Both the position numbers and the translations under genes were made by a program. Of a DNA stretch of 64,000 bases, positions 53,001-62,954 are shown one piece after another. Position 1 is the stretch's first letter. Every line of letters begins with the position of its first letter. Origin of the DNA: Verrucomicrobiales bacterium (lineage in GTDB: Bacteria > Verrucomicrobiota > Verrucomicrobiia > Limisphaerales > J093). The stretch spans positions 1 to 64,000 of the forward strand of contig JACKPW010000001.1 in assembly GCA_024233215.1 (NCBI GenBank). The letters are read 5' to 3'. The notes beneath the pieces are model-generated. The model made no database searches, had not been told where the DNA came from, and saw only the letters and a list, made by a program, of their open reading frames with translations.

Positions 53001-54331
53001 TTCTTCGTCCGTTTGCGCGTGGTCTTCGGCAGTGCATTGGCCTGCGAGATAACGTGCTGCCCAATCAGGGGGTGGGTGTCGTACCACTCGTGTCCGTTCC
53101 GGTAGCAGAGCACCAGATGCGTGTCCAGGAACCTTGCAAAGTCCGGCAGTCGTTTGACATCTGTCAAGGAAGCCGAATGGGTCCTCGCGATTGTCGCCAG
53201 CCACTGGGCATCGTCATCGGCAATCGGGAGGAACTCGTTACGGATCTGGTTGACGGCATCTTCGACGGTGCGGTCGTCAACCGGCAGTGCGGTCGCCCGG
53301 CGTGCGATCTCTGCCAGAATCCGTAGCAAATCGCGGAAGTGCCCACCGGAAACGGTGATGATGCGGTCGAGCCGTTCGGGAGTGCTCAGGAGCTTCTGCC
53401 AGTCACCTCGTTTCTGAACCGCCTCCCTCAACGCCGCATAGCCTGCTTCGTTGCGATTCTTGTCATCGTCACCCCGCAGTTTGATGGCTGGCAGGATCTG
53501 GATGCCCCCGGGCTCGTAGAGGGATCCGAGGTTTGGATACTTCACCTTCACGAAGGGTGGCACCGTGTAGACGAGGTGAAGCGAGGGGAAATAGAGCTTG
53601 TCGGCGTGCCCCGCGAAGAGTGTCTCGACCGAGGTATGAACCGCCTCGGCATTGACGGAGGTGCCACGAATGTGCTCGACGGAATCCACCAGGACAACCA
53701 GTTCCTTGCCAGGGCCATGCGTTTGCTTGATCCGCGTAACGCATTGCTTGAGGAACTCACGAACGTCGGCAACGAACGATCCGAGGTGCCCCGCGAGCCT
53801 TTCCTGGAGTCGTTGCCTGAAAGTGGGGTCGCTCTTGAGCGTCATCTTGAGGCTGACGCCGGCGGCCTCTCCGCCCAACTCCGAGATGTCGACCTTGGTT
53901 CGAGTCAGGTAGTTGACGAAGCGTTCCCAGTAGCCTTCCGTCCCAGGATCGCTCGGGAGCAACCCCTGCTCATGCAACCCATCGCTGATCGCACCGGCCA
54001 AAGCGAGGAGGAAATCGCTGACGTCCACCGGAGTCGAGAGGTTGATGTAGTCCTCCACATCGCACAACACCACCAGGTAACCCGCCCCTTGGAGGCGTTC
54101 GCGGAGCCGCCGCAACTCGGTGCTCTTCCCGGTTCCTCGGAATCCTGAAAGGAGCTGGACGCTTTGTCCCGGAGTCCATTCGACCCCGCGGGCGAGCAAC
54201 TCGACAGGGTCATCCGTGTCCAATCGGCGGTTCTGGTACAATGGCACGTAACGCGGGTCATTCTGATCCAGCGGTTGGTCGATCAGTTGCTGGAAGAACT
54301 CGCGCAAGAAGATTCGCTCATTGGGATTCAT
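52997..54331 (-). CDS. P-loop NTPase (STAND/AAA-like), first gene of a two-gene accessory module
   Basis: 444 residues. Walker A is G63-F-R-G-T-G-K69-S70-T in VQLLSGFRGTGKSTELRRL, and Walker B is LVVLVDSVEHI at 211-221. A regulatory helical domain follows, with a sensor-like RIITVSGGHFRDLLRILAE. The C-terminus ends NALPKTTRKRTKK, a basic tail. The opening MNPNERIFLREFFQQLIDQP is a short helix before the nucleotide domain. Such NTPases act as switches in conflict and signalling systems. The partner gene downstream is coupled by a GTGA overlap. No toxin domain is visible in the module. Confidence 0.75.
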   Translation of the reverse strand: MNPNERIFLREFFQQLIDQPLDQNDPRYVPLYQNRRLDTDDPVELLARGVEWTPGQSVQLLSGFRGTGKSTELRRLRERLQGAGYLVVLCDVEDYINLSTPVDVSDFLLALAGAISDGLHEQGLLPSDPGTEGYWERFVNYLTRTKVDISELGGEAAGVSLKMTLKSDPTFRQRLQERLAGHLGSFVADVREFLKQCVTRIKQTHGPGKELVVLVDSVEHIRGTSVNAEAVHTSVETLFAGHADKLYFPSLHLVYTVPPFVKVKYPNLGSLYEPGGIQILPAIKLRGDDDKNRNEAGYAALREAVQKRGDWQKLLSTPERLDRIITVSGGHFRDLLRILAEIARRATALPVDDRTVEDAVNQIRNEFLPIADDDAQWLATIARTHSASLTDVKRLPDFARFLDTHLVLCYRNGHEWYDTHPLIGQHVISQANALPKTTRKRTKK

Positions 54332-54697
54332 CGTGGCAGGTGCTGGGCCGGATCTTGTCGCATGCTCAAGGGATGCTGCACCGTCAGACGGAGCGATTCA
54401 GTGCAGTTCAATCTAACCATTCTACCCGGCGCTGGCCGGCTGGTTGCCGTCGCGTCGTGAAATGGAACTCGACCCGGTTGTGGCGGGCAAGTTGAAAGTG
54501 AGGAGTGCCCATCTCGCCGCTCCTCCGCTTCGCCGGTTGGACGCGGCGCTTTCCAATGGGACCCTGGACACTCCGCCGCCATCCGAGCCAGCGACCCAGG
54601 TGGTTGGGAGCACACGGCAGGGGCCTGGTTGACGGGCACGCGGTGAAACCTCTCGTCGGAAACCGCGGCTCCCTGGCCCGGAGGCCGGAGCGCGGGA
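54332..54697. other. Gene-free stretch upstream of the NTPase module
   Basis: No coding frame, RNA gene or repeat with support is seen. It probably contains the NTPase promoter and the end of the lyase transcript. Confidence 0.4.
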
Positions 54698-56431
54698 TTA
54701 GCGGGCCAGGCGTTCGCGCAAGTCTGCGTTGATCTTCCACAAATCCACATAGGTCTGCGGGGCTGGCCATTCCTGCCTGTGCGCTGTCGGGTCGAGGCCG
54801 CAGAGGAATTCCTCGATGTGTGTGTAGCTGTCGTGGTTCTGGTCGCCGGCGGTGTCCGTTGGATCATTGGGATTCAGGCCGTGGCGGGTTTCCCAGTCGT
54901 CCGGCATGCCGTCCTGGTCGGCGTCGGGATAAGGGGTGCCCCGGTAATCCGGATAGCCGCCAACCTGATCCGGATCGGTGATGATGCCGAGCGAGACCTC
55001 GTGGACGAGTTCATTGATCAGCTCATCGCTGAAACCGACGCCACCGAGACTCGCAGCCGTGTCCGGTGCCGCCTTGGCCGTGACTGTGCCCGTGCGGACC
55101 ATGTCGATGATGCGGCGGTCCACGGCGTCGCGCCGGGGCAGCGTGGCACCGGCGTTGGCGAGGACGTATTCGTAGGCATCGGAGGCCGGTTGGAGCGCCA
55201 GGTAGGCGTGGGGGTAAGGGTGAGCGGCTTTCACCCCTGCCACCACGGCGGCGCGGTCGCCGAGGGGTTCGGGTTGCACGCCGCCGTCCCAGTTGTCCGC
55301 CGTTACGCGGTCGTTGCCTTCGACGATGTTGCCCTTCACATACGCCAGGCCGTAGTCGTCCACCGGCGGTTTGGCGCGGCGGGATTCCGGCTTCAGCAGG
55401 CGGAAGCGGATTTCGGCATCACGAGGCGTGACGGGGCCCGGTTTGAAGTAGTTGTTGAGGACCGTGTAGAAGCTGCGGTGGTCGCCGCCATCCACGGTTC
55501 GATGCCGCCAGTTGAAGAGCACGTTGTTGGCGAAGGTGAAGTCGTAGATCATGCCGACGCTCGGATTGCGTCCGGTGTTACAGGCCCAGAGGTTGTGGTG
55601 GAAGGTGGCGTTGTAGCCGCCGATCGTGCTGCCGAAGGCGTGGTGGTAGGTGTTCAGGGCCTCGCTGAAGATCGAGTTCTGGATGGTGATGTTGACGGTG
55701 GGCAGCTTCAGTTCCTTGCCGCCGTCGGGAGGTTGATACATGTGGCGGTAGAGCGACATGTTCTCGTCCAGGCCCCAACTCGCGGAGACGTGATCAATGA
55801 TGATGTTGCCGATGGCATTCCCGCCGAGCGAGTCATTCCGGTCGCCGACCCAGCGGGTGCCCCGTCGGAAGCGCAGATGCCGGATGATGACGTCGTGGGT
55901 TTCGATCTCAACCGTGTTGCCCGCGATGCAGACACCGTCGCCGGGGGCTGTGGCGCCCGAAATCGTGATGCAGGGGGCGCGGATGCGGATGCGGTCCGTG
56001 AGCTTGATGATGCCGGCGATGTTGAAGACGACGAAGCGCGGACCGCCGGCTTCACAGGCCTCGCGGAAGCTGCCCGGTCCGGCGTCGTTCAGGTTGGTGA
56101 CGACGAAGACTTTTCCACCGCGGCCGCCGTGCGAGTACATCCCGCCCCCCTGCGCTCCGGGGAAGGCGGGGATTGCGGCCTGGGGCAGATCGTCTGGTTC
56201 GTCGGCATCGGGGATATAGGGTTTGCCCCGGGCGGCCCATTCGCGGATCGCGGCCTGGGCACGGGCCCATGCCTCGTCGGAGCGGGCATCGGCGGCCTTC
56301 ATCCGGTGGTTGGATTCGGTGGCGATTTCGCTGCTGATCCGCGGGTATTGGGCGAAGGCGGGGCAGCAGTATCCCAGGCCCAGCAGCAGCATGAGTCCCA
56401 GGGACCGATGGCGGTTCGTTCGATTCTTCAT
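54698..56431 (-). CDS. Secreted pectate-lyase-like protein (PL1-type beta-helix) with a calcium-binding C-terminal repeat
   Basis: 577 residues with a signal peptide (LGLMLLLGLGYCCPAFAQ). The parallel beta-helix of pectate lyases is clear: FPGAQGGGMYSHGGRGGKVF, LNDAGPGSFREACEAGGPRF, VVFNIAGIIKL, ITISGATAPGDGVCIAGNTV, DVIIRHLRFRRG, IIIDHVSASWGLDENMSLY. A thrombospondin type 3/dockerin-like repeat (DADQDGMPDDWETRHGLNPN, then DPTDTAGDQNHDSY) near 520-560 binds calcium. It should cut polygalacturonate or a related polysaccharide outside the cell. Last gene of the minus-strand cluster. Confidence 0.9.
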   Translation of the reverse strand: MKNRTNRHRSLGLMLLLGLGYCCPAFAQYPRISSEIATESNHRMKAADARSDEAWARAQAAIREWAARGKPYIPDADEPDDLPQAAIPAFPGAQGGGMYSHGGRGGKVFVVTNLNDAGPGSFREACEAGGPRFVVFNIAGIIKLTDRIRIRAPCITISGATAPGDGVCIAGNTVEIETHDVIIRHLRFRRGTRWVGDRNDSLGGNAIGNIIIDHVSASWGLDENMSLYRHMYQPPDGGKELKLPTVNITIQNSIFSEALNTYHHAFGSTIGGYNATFHHNLWACNTGRNPSVGMIYDFTFANNVLFNWRHRTVDGGDHRSFYTVLNNYFKPGPVTPRDAEIRFRLLKPESRRAKPPVDDYGLAYVKGNIVEGNDRVTADNWDGGVQPEPLGDRAAVVAGVKAAHPYPHAYLALQPASDAYEYVLANAGATLPRRDAVDRRIIDMVRTGTVTAKAAPDTAASLGGVGFSDELINELVHEVSLGIITDPDQVGGYPDYRGTPYPDADQDGMPDDWETRHGLNPNDPTDTAGDQNHDSYTHIEEFLCGLDPTAHRQEWPAPQTYVDLWKINADLRERLAR

Positions 56432-56455
56432 CCTGTCACTTTCCGGTTCGATTGC

Positions 56456-59400
56456 TCAACGTGCGCGTGGCATCCAGACGGTCATTTCGCCCGGGGCGCG
56501 GTTGGCCCAGGCGTAGTAGGGCACGAGGAGAATCGGGATTGGCTTGGCTGGTGTCGGAGCGACTTCACGGTAGAGCTGTCCGCTCCAGTCACCGCTGGGA
56601 CGCAGTTGACCATCGCCTTCAAGCACGACGACGCCCTGCAGCAATCGCCCGTCGTAACGCGCGGTGAGCCGCGTTCCCGGCGGCAGGGCGACGTCAAGGA
56701 TCCTCGTGCCTGTCGGGAGATCAGCAGACTCGAGGCAATAGACGAGGGGACCGTGTTTGACCGCCAACTGGTTGAAGGTCTCCTCGACCAAGGGATGGGA
56801 TTCCAACAGGCGCGGCTCCATCGGAAGGTCCAGATCGATCAGGTCGCCCGGTAGCCAGCGGCGTCGAAGGGTCACGTAGCCGTCGGGGCCTGGATCGAGT
56901 TCGACAGGGCGGAGGTTGACGCGCAAGGCGGCACTCTTGGCCCAACCGGGGATGCGCAATCTGATGGCGAATTCCGCGCCCTGGCTTTCCTCCACCTTCA
57001 ACCGCACGCGGCCGTTCCAGGGATACTCTGTCACTTGGGAGAGCCGCACGTGTCCGACGCCGTCGAGGGTGGTCGAAACCGTGCTGGCGCCGTAGAGGTT
57101 TACCCAGAGCGTCCCGGGCGAACGGGCATAGGCGTAGCGACTGGACCCGGCGATGGTGCGGGCGAGATTGGGCGGGCAGCAGAAGGCGCTGACGTAGGGC
57201 ACGCGGGTTCGGGACCAGCGCAACTCGGTGGGCAGGGGATCGGTGACCCGGAGGGGGTTGGTGTAGAAGAAGTTCGTGCCGCCCAGGCTGACTCCCGAAA
57301 GCACGCTGTTGTAGAGGGCGAGTTCGAGCACGTCGATGAACCGCGATTCCCCGGTGGCGAGGAACATCCGCCAGTTCCAGAGGACATTGCCGATGTTGGC
57401 GCAGGTTTCGTTGTGGGCGGTGACGTTGGGCAGTTGATAGTTGCGTCCATAGGCCTGATGCACGCGGGTGATCGAGCGTTGTTGCCGTGAGGCATCCGGG
57501 GAAGCGCCGTCGTAGAGCGCACCGCAGCCGCCCGTCAGATGCAGTTTCCGTTCCGTGAGGTTTCGCCAGACGGATTCGATCGGGCTCCACAGGGAGGTGT
57601 CGCCGGTCTCCATGAAGAGGTCGGTTGCTCCGGCATATAGGTAGTTGCCGCGCACGGCGTGGCCCACCGCCTCGGTCTGCTCCCCGAACGGAATGCGGTC
57701 CTGGTTGTCGTCGCCGCCGTCGCTGATCTCCGAGCGCATGGCGAAGAGCTGGTTCGCCAGGGCGAGATAACGGGGTTCCCCGGTCTCGCGATGAAGGTCC
57801 ACCAAACCCATGAAGTGCGATGGGCAGACCGAACTTCGCGCAGCATCAGGCGGGCTGGAGCGGAAGGTCGTTTCAAGAAAGTCCGCGGCCCTGCAGGCGA
57901 CGTCGAGGAGTCGGCTTTCGCCGGTGACCTGATGATGGACGCAGGCGGCCGTCATCAGGTGCCCGAGATTGTAGAGTTCGAAATTGTTCCGGTCTTCAAA
58001 CGGCGTCCCACCGGGCTCACCGCGAAGCGCATGCACGAGCACGGGAGTGTGCAGGTAGCCGTCGGATCGTTGCGCCTGCGCGATGGTTGTCACCGACTCA
58101 TCGATGGCGGAACGCAGGGGCGCATCGCCGGTGGTACCGAAGACCAGGCAGGCTGCCTCGATCCACTTGTAGAAATCGCCGTCGTTGAACGGTGCGCCGC
58201 GGTAACGGCCTTCCTTCATTCCGGCGGCGATCCGGAAGTTCTCCAGATATTGGGAGTAGTTGGTGCCTGACATCAACCGCCACATTCCCGGAACGGTTTG
58301 CCCGGCACACACGGCAAAGCGATCGGCCCAGAAACCGCGGGTCCAGCGGACGGCGTCAAGCTTCAGCGGTTGGACGTTGGCCGCGGGCGGCCCTTTGGCC
58401 CCGGGAACGCCGGCTCTCGGTCCTGACCCCGCATCTGTGACAGCCGGCGTCCGGCATCGGTCCATGCGCGCGGCGAAATCACGCAGGAACTCCTCGCGCC
58501 AGCGACTGACGGTCTTCGCGCCGGCGTGGGGGCCTTCGGCGTATTCCGGGGACGGGTCATCGGTCCACCAGTTGGGCAAGTTCGCCGACGGATGATGCGC
58601 GAGGTCGGGGGCGGGGAGTATTGCCGTGATTCCACCGCCCTTCCCGTCGAGCGAAGGCACATTGCTTTGGAGGGTGAAACCGTAGGTCTGAGCCGTCTTC
58701 GGGCAGAAGCGGAATCGAATCGTGCCATCGTCGGCCACCTGGCCCGCGAGCGACTGGTTCTCAACCAGGAGTTGCGCCTGCGGATCAGCGGGTGCGCTAT
58801 CGCCCAGCGGCAGTATCAGTTCGAGAATGCCGAAGACCTCCATCCGATACTCCGTGGTGGTCAGTCTGTCGAAGCGCGAGTAGGGGCGTTTCCAGGCACG
58901 TACAAACCGCCCACCCCAACCGGGTTGCGACGGATCGCTCGGCGTGCCACTGAGCAGCCACGCGACGGAGGGGGTGTCTCCCATCTTGATGTCGGCCTTC
59001 TTGCTAACGAAGAAGTCGCCGAGCGCCCCGTGTTCCGCGACGTGCCGCGCAACGAATCTCTCGTTGCCCAAGTCGCCTTCCTGATTACCGCCCGTGAACC
59101 AACCGCGATAGCTCGAGTTGTTCTCGATGATCCAGAGCGAAGGATGGTGTTCCGCGAGGTATTGAAAGGCGTGGGGCCCCCATTTCTTGTTGGGGCCGCC
59201 GATGTAGTACACCCGCAGCTTGGGCAGGATGTCTGGCGCATCGTGCAGGGCTTGCGCGAGGTCCTGAATTCCGCCCCAAACCAGGATGTGGAGCGGGCGC
59301 GGATCGTTGCGCCGGGCGCATTCCACGATCCAGTTCGACCCTTCCGTCGCCTGTCGCACGCCGGCGTAAGGGACCACCTCCGTTTCGCCCTGCTTGGTGA

Positions 59401-59776
59401 TCGCGCGCAGGGCATCGGGGGTTGGATACCGGGGGGAATGGGTCCTCAGGTTAGCGTAGTCCCGCTCGTAACAATTGATGACCTCCAGAATGTGCCGGGT
59501 CCGGCCGGCGCCGGCGTCAAAGGGCGACGAGATCAGGCCTTCCAGGTCAAAGGCATCGGCATAAACCAGCAGATGCACCATGGACTGGAAGTCATCCGGA
59601 TCGGAACCGCCGATGTCGGTGGAGACGAGGACGCGGTGATGCGGGGCAACGGGCCCGTGGGCCGCTTCCTTTGCCGCCGCGATTGGCTCGCCCGCCATCC
59701 CCGCTCCAGCCTCGCAGCAGATCAAGGCCAGCCCGATCCACACGGCGGCGGCTTTGTGTGTTCGGCTCGGAGTCAT
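56456..59776 (-). CDS. Fusion of a nucleoside-hydrolase-like (DUF1593) domain and a GH127 beta-L-arabinofuranosidase
   Basis: 1106 residues with an export signal (VWIGLALICCEAGAGMAG). Residues 45-430 match the Sde182/DUF1593 nucleoside-hydrolase-like domain (RVLVSTDIGGSDPDDFQSMV, WIIENNSSYRGWF, PSVAWLLSG). After a Pro/Ala linker, 470-1106 is GH127: KLDAVRWTRGFWADRF, Glu790-x-Cys792 in NETCANIGNVLWNW and Cys866-Cys867 in AFCCPPNLARTI. In GH127 enzymes the equivalent Glu and three Cys hold zinc, and a Cys acts as nucleophile. It should release L-arabinofuranose or similar sugars. Fusion of the two is unusual. Confidence 0.87.
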   Translation of the reverse strand: MTPSRTHKAAAVWIGLALICCEAGAGMAGEPIAAAKEAAHGPVAPHHRVLVSTDIGGSDPDDFQSMVHLLVYADAFDLEGLISSPFDAGAGRTRHILEVINCYERDYANLRTHSPRYPTPDALRAITKQGETEVVPYAGVRQATEGSNWIVECARRNDPRPLHILVWGGIQDLAQALHDAPDILPKLRVYYIGGPNKKWGPHAFQYLAEHHPSLWIIENNSSYRGWFTGGNQEGDLGNERFVARHVAEHGALGDFFVSKKADIKMGDTPSVAWLLSGTPSDPSQPGWGGRFVRAWKRPYSRFDRLTTTEYRMEVFGILELILPLGDSAPADPQAQLLVENQSLAGQVADDGTIRFRFCPKTAQTYGFTLQSNVPSLDGKGGGITAILPAPDLAHHPSANLPNWWTDDPSPEYAEGPHAGAKTVSRWREEFLRDFAARMDRCRTPAVTDAGSGPRAGVPGAKGPPAANVQPLKLDAVRWTRGFWADRFAVCAGQTVPGMWRLMSGTNYSQYLENFRIAAGMKEGRYRGAPFNDGDFYKWIEAACLVFGTTGDAPLRSAIDESVTTIAQAQRSDGYLHTPVLVHALRGEPGGTPFEDRNNFELYNLGHLMTAACVHHQVTGESRLLDVACRAADFLETTFRSSPPDAARSSVCPSHFMGLVDLHRETGEPRYLALANQLFAMRSEISDGGDDNQDRIPFGEQTEAVGHAVRGNYLYAGATDLFMETGDTSLWSPIESVWRNLTERKLHLTGGCGALYDGASPDASRQQRSITRVHQAYGRNYQLPNVTAHNETCANIGNVLWNWRMFLATGESRFIDVLELALYNSVLSGVSLGGTNFFYTNPLRVTDPLPTELRWSRTRVPYVSAFCCPPNLARTIAGSSRYAYARSPGTLWVNLYGASTVSTTLDGVGHVRLSQVTEYPWNGRVRLKVEESQGAEFAIRLRIPGWAKSAALRVNLRPVELDPGPDGYVTLRRRWLPGDLIDLDLPMEPRLLESHPLVEETFNQLAVKHGPLVYCLESADLPTGTRILDVALPPGTRLTARYDGRLLQGVVVLEGDGQLRPSGDWSGQLYREVAPTPAKPIPILLVPYYAWANRAPGEMTVWMPRAR

Positions 59777-59780
59777 CGCT

Positions 59781-62700
59781 TCATTCCCTCCTCAGCCAGG
59801 CTACGGCTTGACTCTGCAGGTTCAGCCTGCCTCCGGCAGTTGCGGTCTTGCCCGGGGTCACTTTGCCGGTGCCTGGATCGATCCAGTTGATGCGAAAGGT
59901 GCCGGTTTCACCCGAGAGATCGAGTTCCGTGCCGCCGCAGATGAGCATCTGCCGGCCGGTTTCATGCAGCGCCCAACGCCCGTGTGTGGTGGCGTCGCTC
60001 CACGGCTGCATTCGCGGAATCGCGGCGAGGAGTTCCCGGTCCGTGGTTTTCGGGAGGCGCGGCAGGGAACCGCCGGCGCACACCCAGGCCCAGGCGGCAG
60101 TGTCGAAGTTGCAGATCACGGGTTTCTCGGGGAAACGCGCCCGGTATTCCGCCGCCATCGTGGCGAGATCCCCGTCCTGCGGACGTCCGCCGCGCCATTG
60201 GCGTTCGAATTGGCGGGGGGCGAGGTTCTTCCCACCGGGCGGCGCGAGTTCGCCGCGGTCGGTGCGCCACCAGTAGCGGAAGTCGATCACGTCCACCAGC
60301 GGGCTGCGTACGGGATCGGCCAGGATGGCGTCCTGAACGTCCTTGGTGGCGGAGAGGGCGATGACGGGTAGCCGACGTGAGTCGGCGCTGATGTCGTGGT
60401 GGGCAACAGCGGGCGGGTTCCCGTCTCTTGCCGTGAGCAACTGGGTCCGTTCCCAGGCGGAAATCGTATCCAACCAGAACTCCATGAAGTGGAGGGGACC
60501 GGTGAACTCGGCGCCGGTGAACTGAATCACGTTGTCGTTGCCGGCGAAGTTGTCGAGGCACTGGCGGATGTAGCTTTCGTGGAGCCGGCGACGGACCGGA
60601 TGAGTCACGTCGTAGAAGAGGTCGGCCTGAAAGATCCGCTTGTCGCCGGCGTAGGGGGGAGGTTCGGGAAATCCGGTGGCATTGATGTTGTTGGCCGAAC
60701 GCCATGGGAAATCCGCCCAGTGGGCGCCGGCCTCGAGAATGTTGTGTTGGAAATACTGCTGGTGAAACAGGAGCAGACCGCGTTCGTCACACAGGTCAGC
60801 GAACTCCCTCAGACGCGACCAGTACCATGGATTGAATCGGGTCAGGTCATACCGGCTCAAACCATCCCAGGCGATGCCTTCTCCGCTGCGGGCGAACGGC
60901 TGTTCGAAGAAGGGGGGCTGCACCTCGCCGTCAATGCGCCGGGTGCGTTCGTGATCGTCCCGGCGCCGGTCATACCAAAGACCGTAATTGTGATCCAACG
61001 CTGCCGTGCCGTTTGCCCGAAGCCCGTCGGCGAGTTGCAGCAGGTCGTCGGTCAGACCGCGACCGATGCGGCCCGGGACGAACCGGGTGATGGCGATGCC
61101 GTTTTCCGGTGCTTCCGCGGGTCGGGTCGATCCCCGCCACCAGGCGACGCCACTGGTTCCGCCGATGAGCAACCGGCTGTTCACGGTGAGCCAGCCATTG
61201 GTCAGGACGAGCCGGGAACGTACCGGTGCCGTGGGCGGCGGTGTTGCCGGGTCGGCCAGATCGTCGACCGACGGGGCGTTGCCGGGGGCGTCGGGAATCG
61301 GATCGCGGGCAAAGGCATTGGCGATGTAGTCACGCAATTGTGGCGGCGGGGTATGGGCGATGGCGGCGAGTTCCTGGGCGCGCTGGAGTGTGGGATTCGT
61401 GGTGCCTTCATGGGATCGCGTCATGAGTTGGAGCCGGTCGGCAGCGGCCTTGCCCAGACGATCCTGCACCTGGGCTGCGAACAGACTGTCCGGCCGTACG
61501 AAGTCGTTTGATGCCTGCCAGACGCCGTCCCCCTCGAAGCTGCCCCAGGCGCCGAAGGCCCAGTTGTGCGCCCCGGGTGGTCGCCAGCATCGGATCACGG
61601 AGGCGCTGCAGTTCCAGAGCACGGAGTTTACACCCGACCAGCCGATGGCGGCATTGTTGCCGGGACGGAAGCCGAGCGTCAGGGCGTTCCCGTCAATGCG
61701 GACATCGTCGTAGAGCACGCCGCCGGCCCAGCTTTCCAGGGGACCGCTGTCCGCCAGAGCCTCCGCGGCCTCGCACTGGACGAACGCGTTGGGGCCGGCC
61801 GCGCAGTGACCCACGCCAAAATCGCCCCGGCCGTTTTCCGAGAAACAGCGAAGGAACAGCGTCTGTTGTCCCTGGGTGAAGAAGGTGCGGCGTCGGTGTC
61901 CTCCGTTCTCGGAAACGGGGGACAGCGACAGGCAATCCTGCACCGTGATCCTGGCGGCATTTTCGAAGACGGCCACTGCGGAACCGGCGAAATGCGCGAA
62001 GGTGATCTGACGTGCCCAGGAATCAGCGGCATTCTCAAACGTGATGGCGTACCAGGCATGGTCCTCGTCCTTGGGCCGGCTGGGGTCGAAGGCGGATTCC
62101 AGGCAGAGGTTCTCGACCCCGACATTCGCCAGCCGGCCGGGCAATCGGCAACGTTCCAGCAAGCCGCCGCCGAATCGTCTCTCCAAGGCGGTGGTCAGCG
62201 GCGCGTCCACTGTGATCTCGTTCCCGGCAACCGCCCGCACGGTGCGGTGCCAGATGATGTCGCGGGTGCCCGGACGCCATCCGGCCACCCCTCCGCCCAG
62301 ATCGGTGGCGCCCAGGAACTCGATCCACTCCTGGGTGCTGGGACGCGTGATGCGGACGAGGTCTCCGGTCTGCAGGCCGGTGGTTGTCTCCAGGTGGAAA
62401 CTCGTCGCTCCGACCGGCACGTGGTCTTCGGTGATCGCAACAGCGTCCTCCTCATCGCCCCGGCGATCCTCATGTCCCACCACCCGGATCAAGGTTCGTC
62501 GATCGAGGCCGGTTGCGCGGAGGGTCGTCCCGCCGGCGTTCATCCCCTGGCCGCGAAGGACCACTCCCGAATTGGCGATCCGGAGGCTGCCGTGGGTTTC
62601 ATGCCGTCCGCTCAGCAGGAGGACGGCGCCGCGAAGGCCGTTTGGCTCAGGGGACAGCGCGGACACGTAATCGATGGCGTGCTGGATGCGTTCCGTGGCG

Positions 62701-62954
62701 TCGCCGGGCGAAGCGGGGACCACGATCCGAACGGGGGCGTCAGGAATGGGGCGGTCGCCGCCGGCGTACCCGCACGCGGAGAAATCGGGAACTCGGTTAC
62801 CTTGGGCATCGGCCTGATATACCAGGCGCCCTTCGGGGCTCCGGGCTACCCACGGCGGTACGGCGGCAGCCCGGATCGAACAGCCGGGGGATACGGCAGC
62901 AAAGCCCATGAGGATCACGGCCACGGCGAGCTTCCGGCGCGGGGGGGGCCTCAT
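59781..62954 (-). CDS. DUF6298 protein, beta-helix plus C-terminal catalytic-like domain, lipoprotein signal
   Basis: 1057 residues from ATG at 62954, which overlaps the upstream stop (ATGA). A signal with lipobox-like AAVSPGC precedes a beta-helix (PEPNGLRGAVLLLSGRHETH, GVVLRGQGMNAGGTTLRATG, AITFENAADSWARQITFAHF) to about 560. The second half resembles the glycosidase-like domain of DUF6298 (LDHNYGLWYDRRRDDHERTR, LSRYDLTRFNPWYWSRLREF, NVIQFTGAEFTGPLHFMEFW) with acidic residues at a barrel mouth. The last 80 residues are a beta-sandwich. It is thought to act on pectic or uronic-acid polysaccharides; the exact activity is unknown. Confidence 0.82.
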   Translation of the reverse strand: MRPPPRRKLAVAVILMGFAAVSPGCSIRAAAVPPWVARSPEGRLVYQADAQGNRVPDFSACGYAGGDRPIPDAPVRIVVPASPGDATERIQHAIDYVSALSPEPNGLRGAVLLLSGRHETHGSLRIANSGVVLRGQGMNAGGTTLRATGLDRRTLIRVVGHEDRRGDEEDAVAITEDHVPVGATSFHLETTTGLQTGDLVRITRPSTQEWIEFLGATDLGGGVAGWRPGTRDIIWHRTVRAVAGNEITVDAPLTTALERRFGGGLLERCRLPGRLANVGVENLCLESAFDPSRPKDEDHAWYAITFENAADSWARQITFAHFAGSAVAVFENAARITVQDCLSLSPVSENGGHRRRTFFTQGQQTLFLRCFSENGRGDFGVGHCAAGPNAFVQCEAAEALADSGPLESWAGGVLYDDVRIDGNALTLGFRPGNNAAIGWSGVNSVLWNCSASVIRCWRPPGAHNWAFGAWGSFEGDGVWQASNDFVRPDSLFAAQVQDRLGKAAADRLQLMTRSHEGTTNPTLQRAQELAAIAHTPPPQLRDYIANAFARDPIPDAPGNAPSVDDLADPATPPPTAPVRSRLVLTNGWLTVNSRLLIGGTSGVAWWRGSTRPAEAPENGIAITRFVPGRIGRGLTDDLLQLADGLRANGTAALDHNYGLWYDRRRDDHERTRRIDGEVQPPFFEQPFARSGEGIAWDGLSRYDLTRFNPWYWSRLREFADLCDERGLLLFHQQYFQHNILEAGAHWADFPWRSANNINATGFPEPPPYAGDKRIFQADLFYDVTHPVRRRLHESYIRQCLDNFAGNDNVIQFTGAEFTGPLHFMEFWLDTISAWERTQLLTARDGNPPAVAHHDISADSRRLPVIALSATKDVQDAILADPVRSPLVDVIDFRYWWRTDRGELAPPGGKNLAPRQFERQWRGGRPQDGDLATMAAEYRARFPEKPVICNFDTAAWAWVCAGGSLPRLPKTTDRELLAAIPRMQPWSDATTHGRWALHETGRQMLICGGTELDLSGETGTFRINWIDPGTGKVTPGKTATAGGRLNLQSQAVAWLRRE

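Noticed and set aside
54779..56854. Long plus-strand frame opposite the pectate-lyase-like gene
   Set aside because: The translated sequence is Val/Gly/Asp repeats with no fold; it mirrors the lyase codons.
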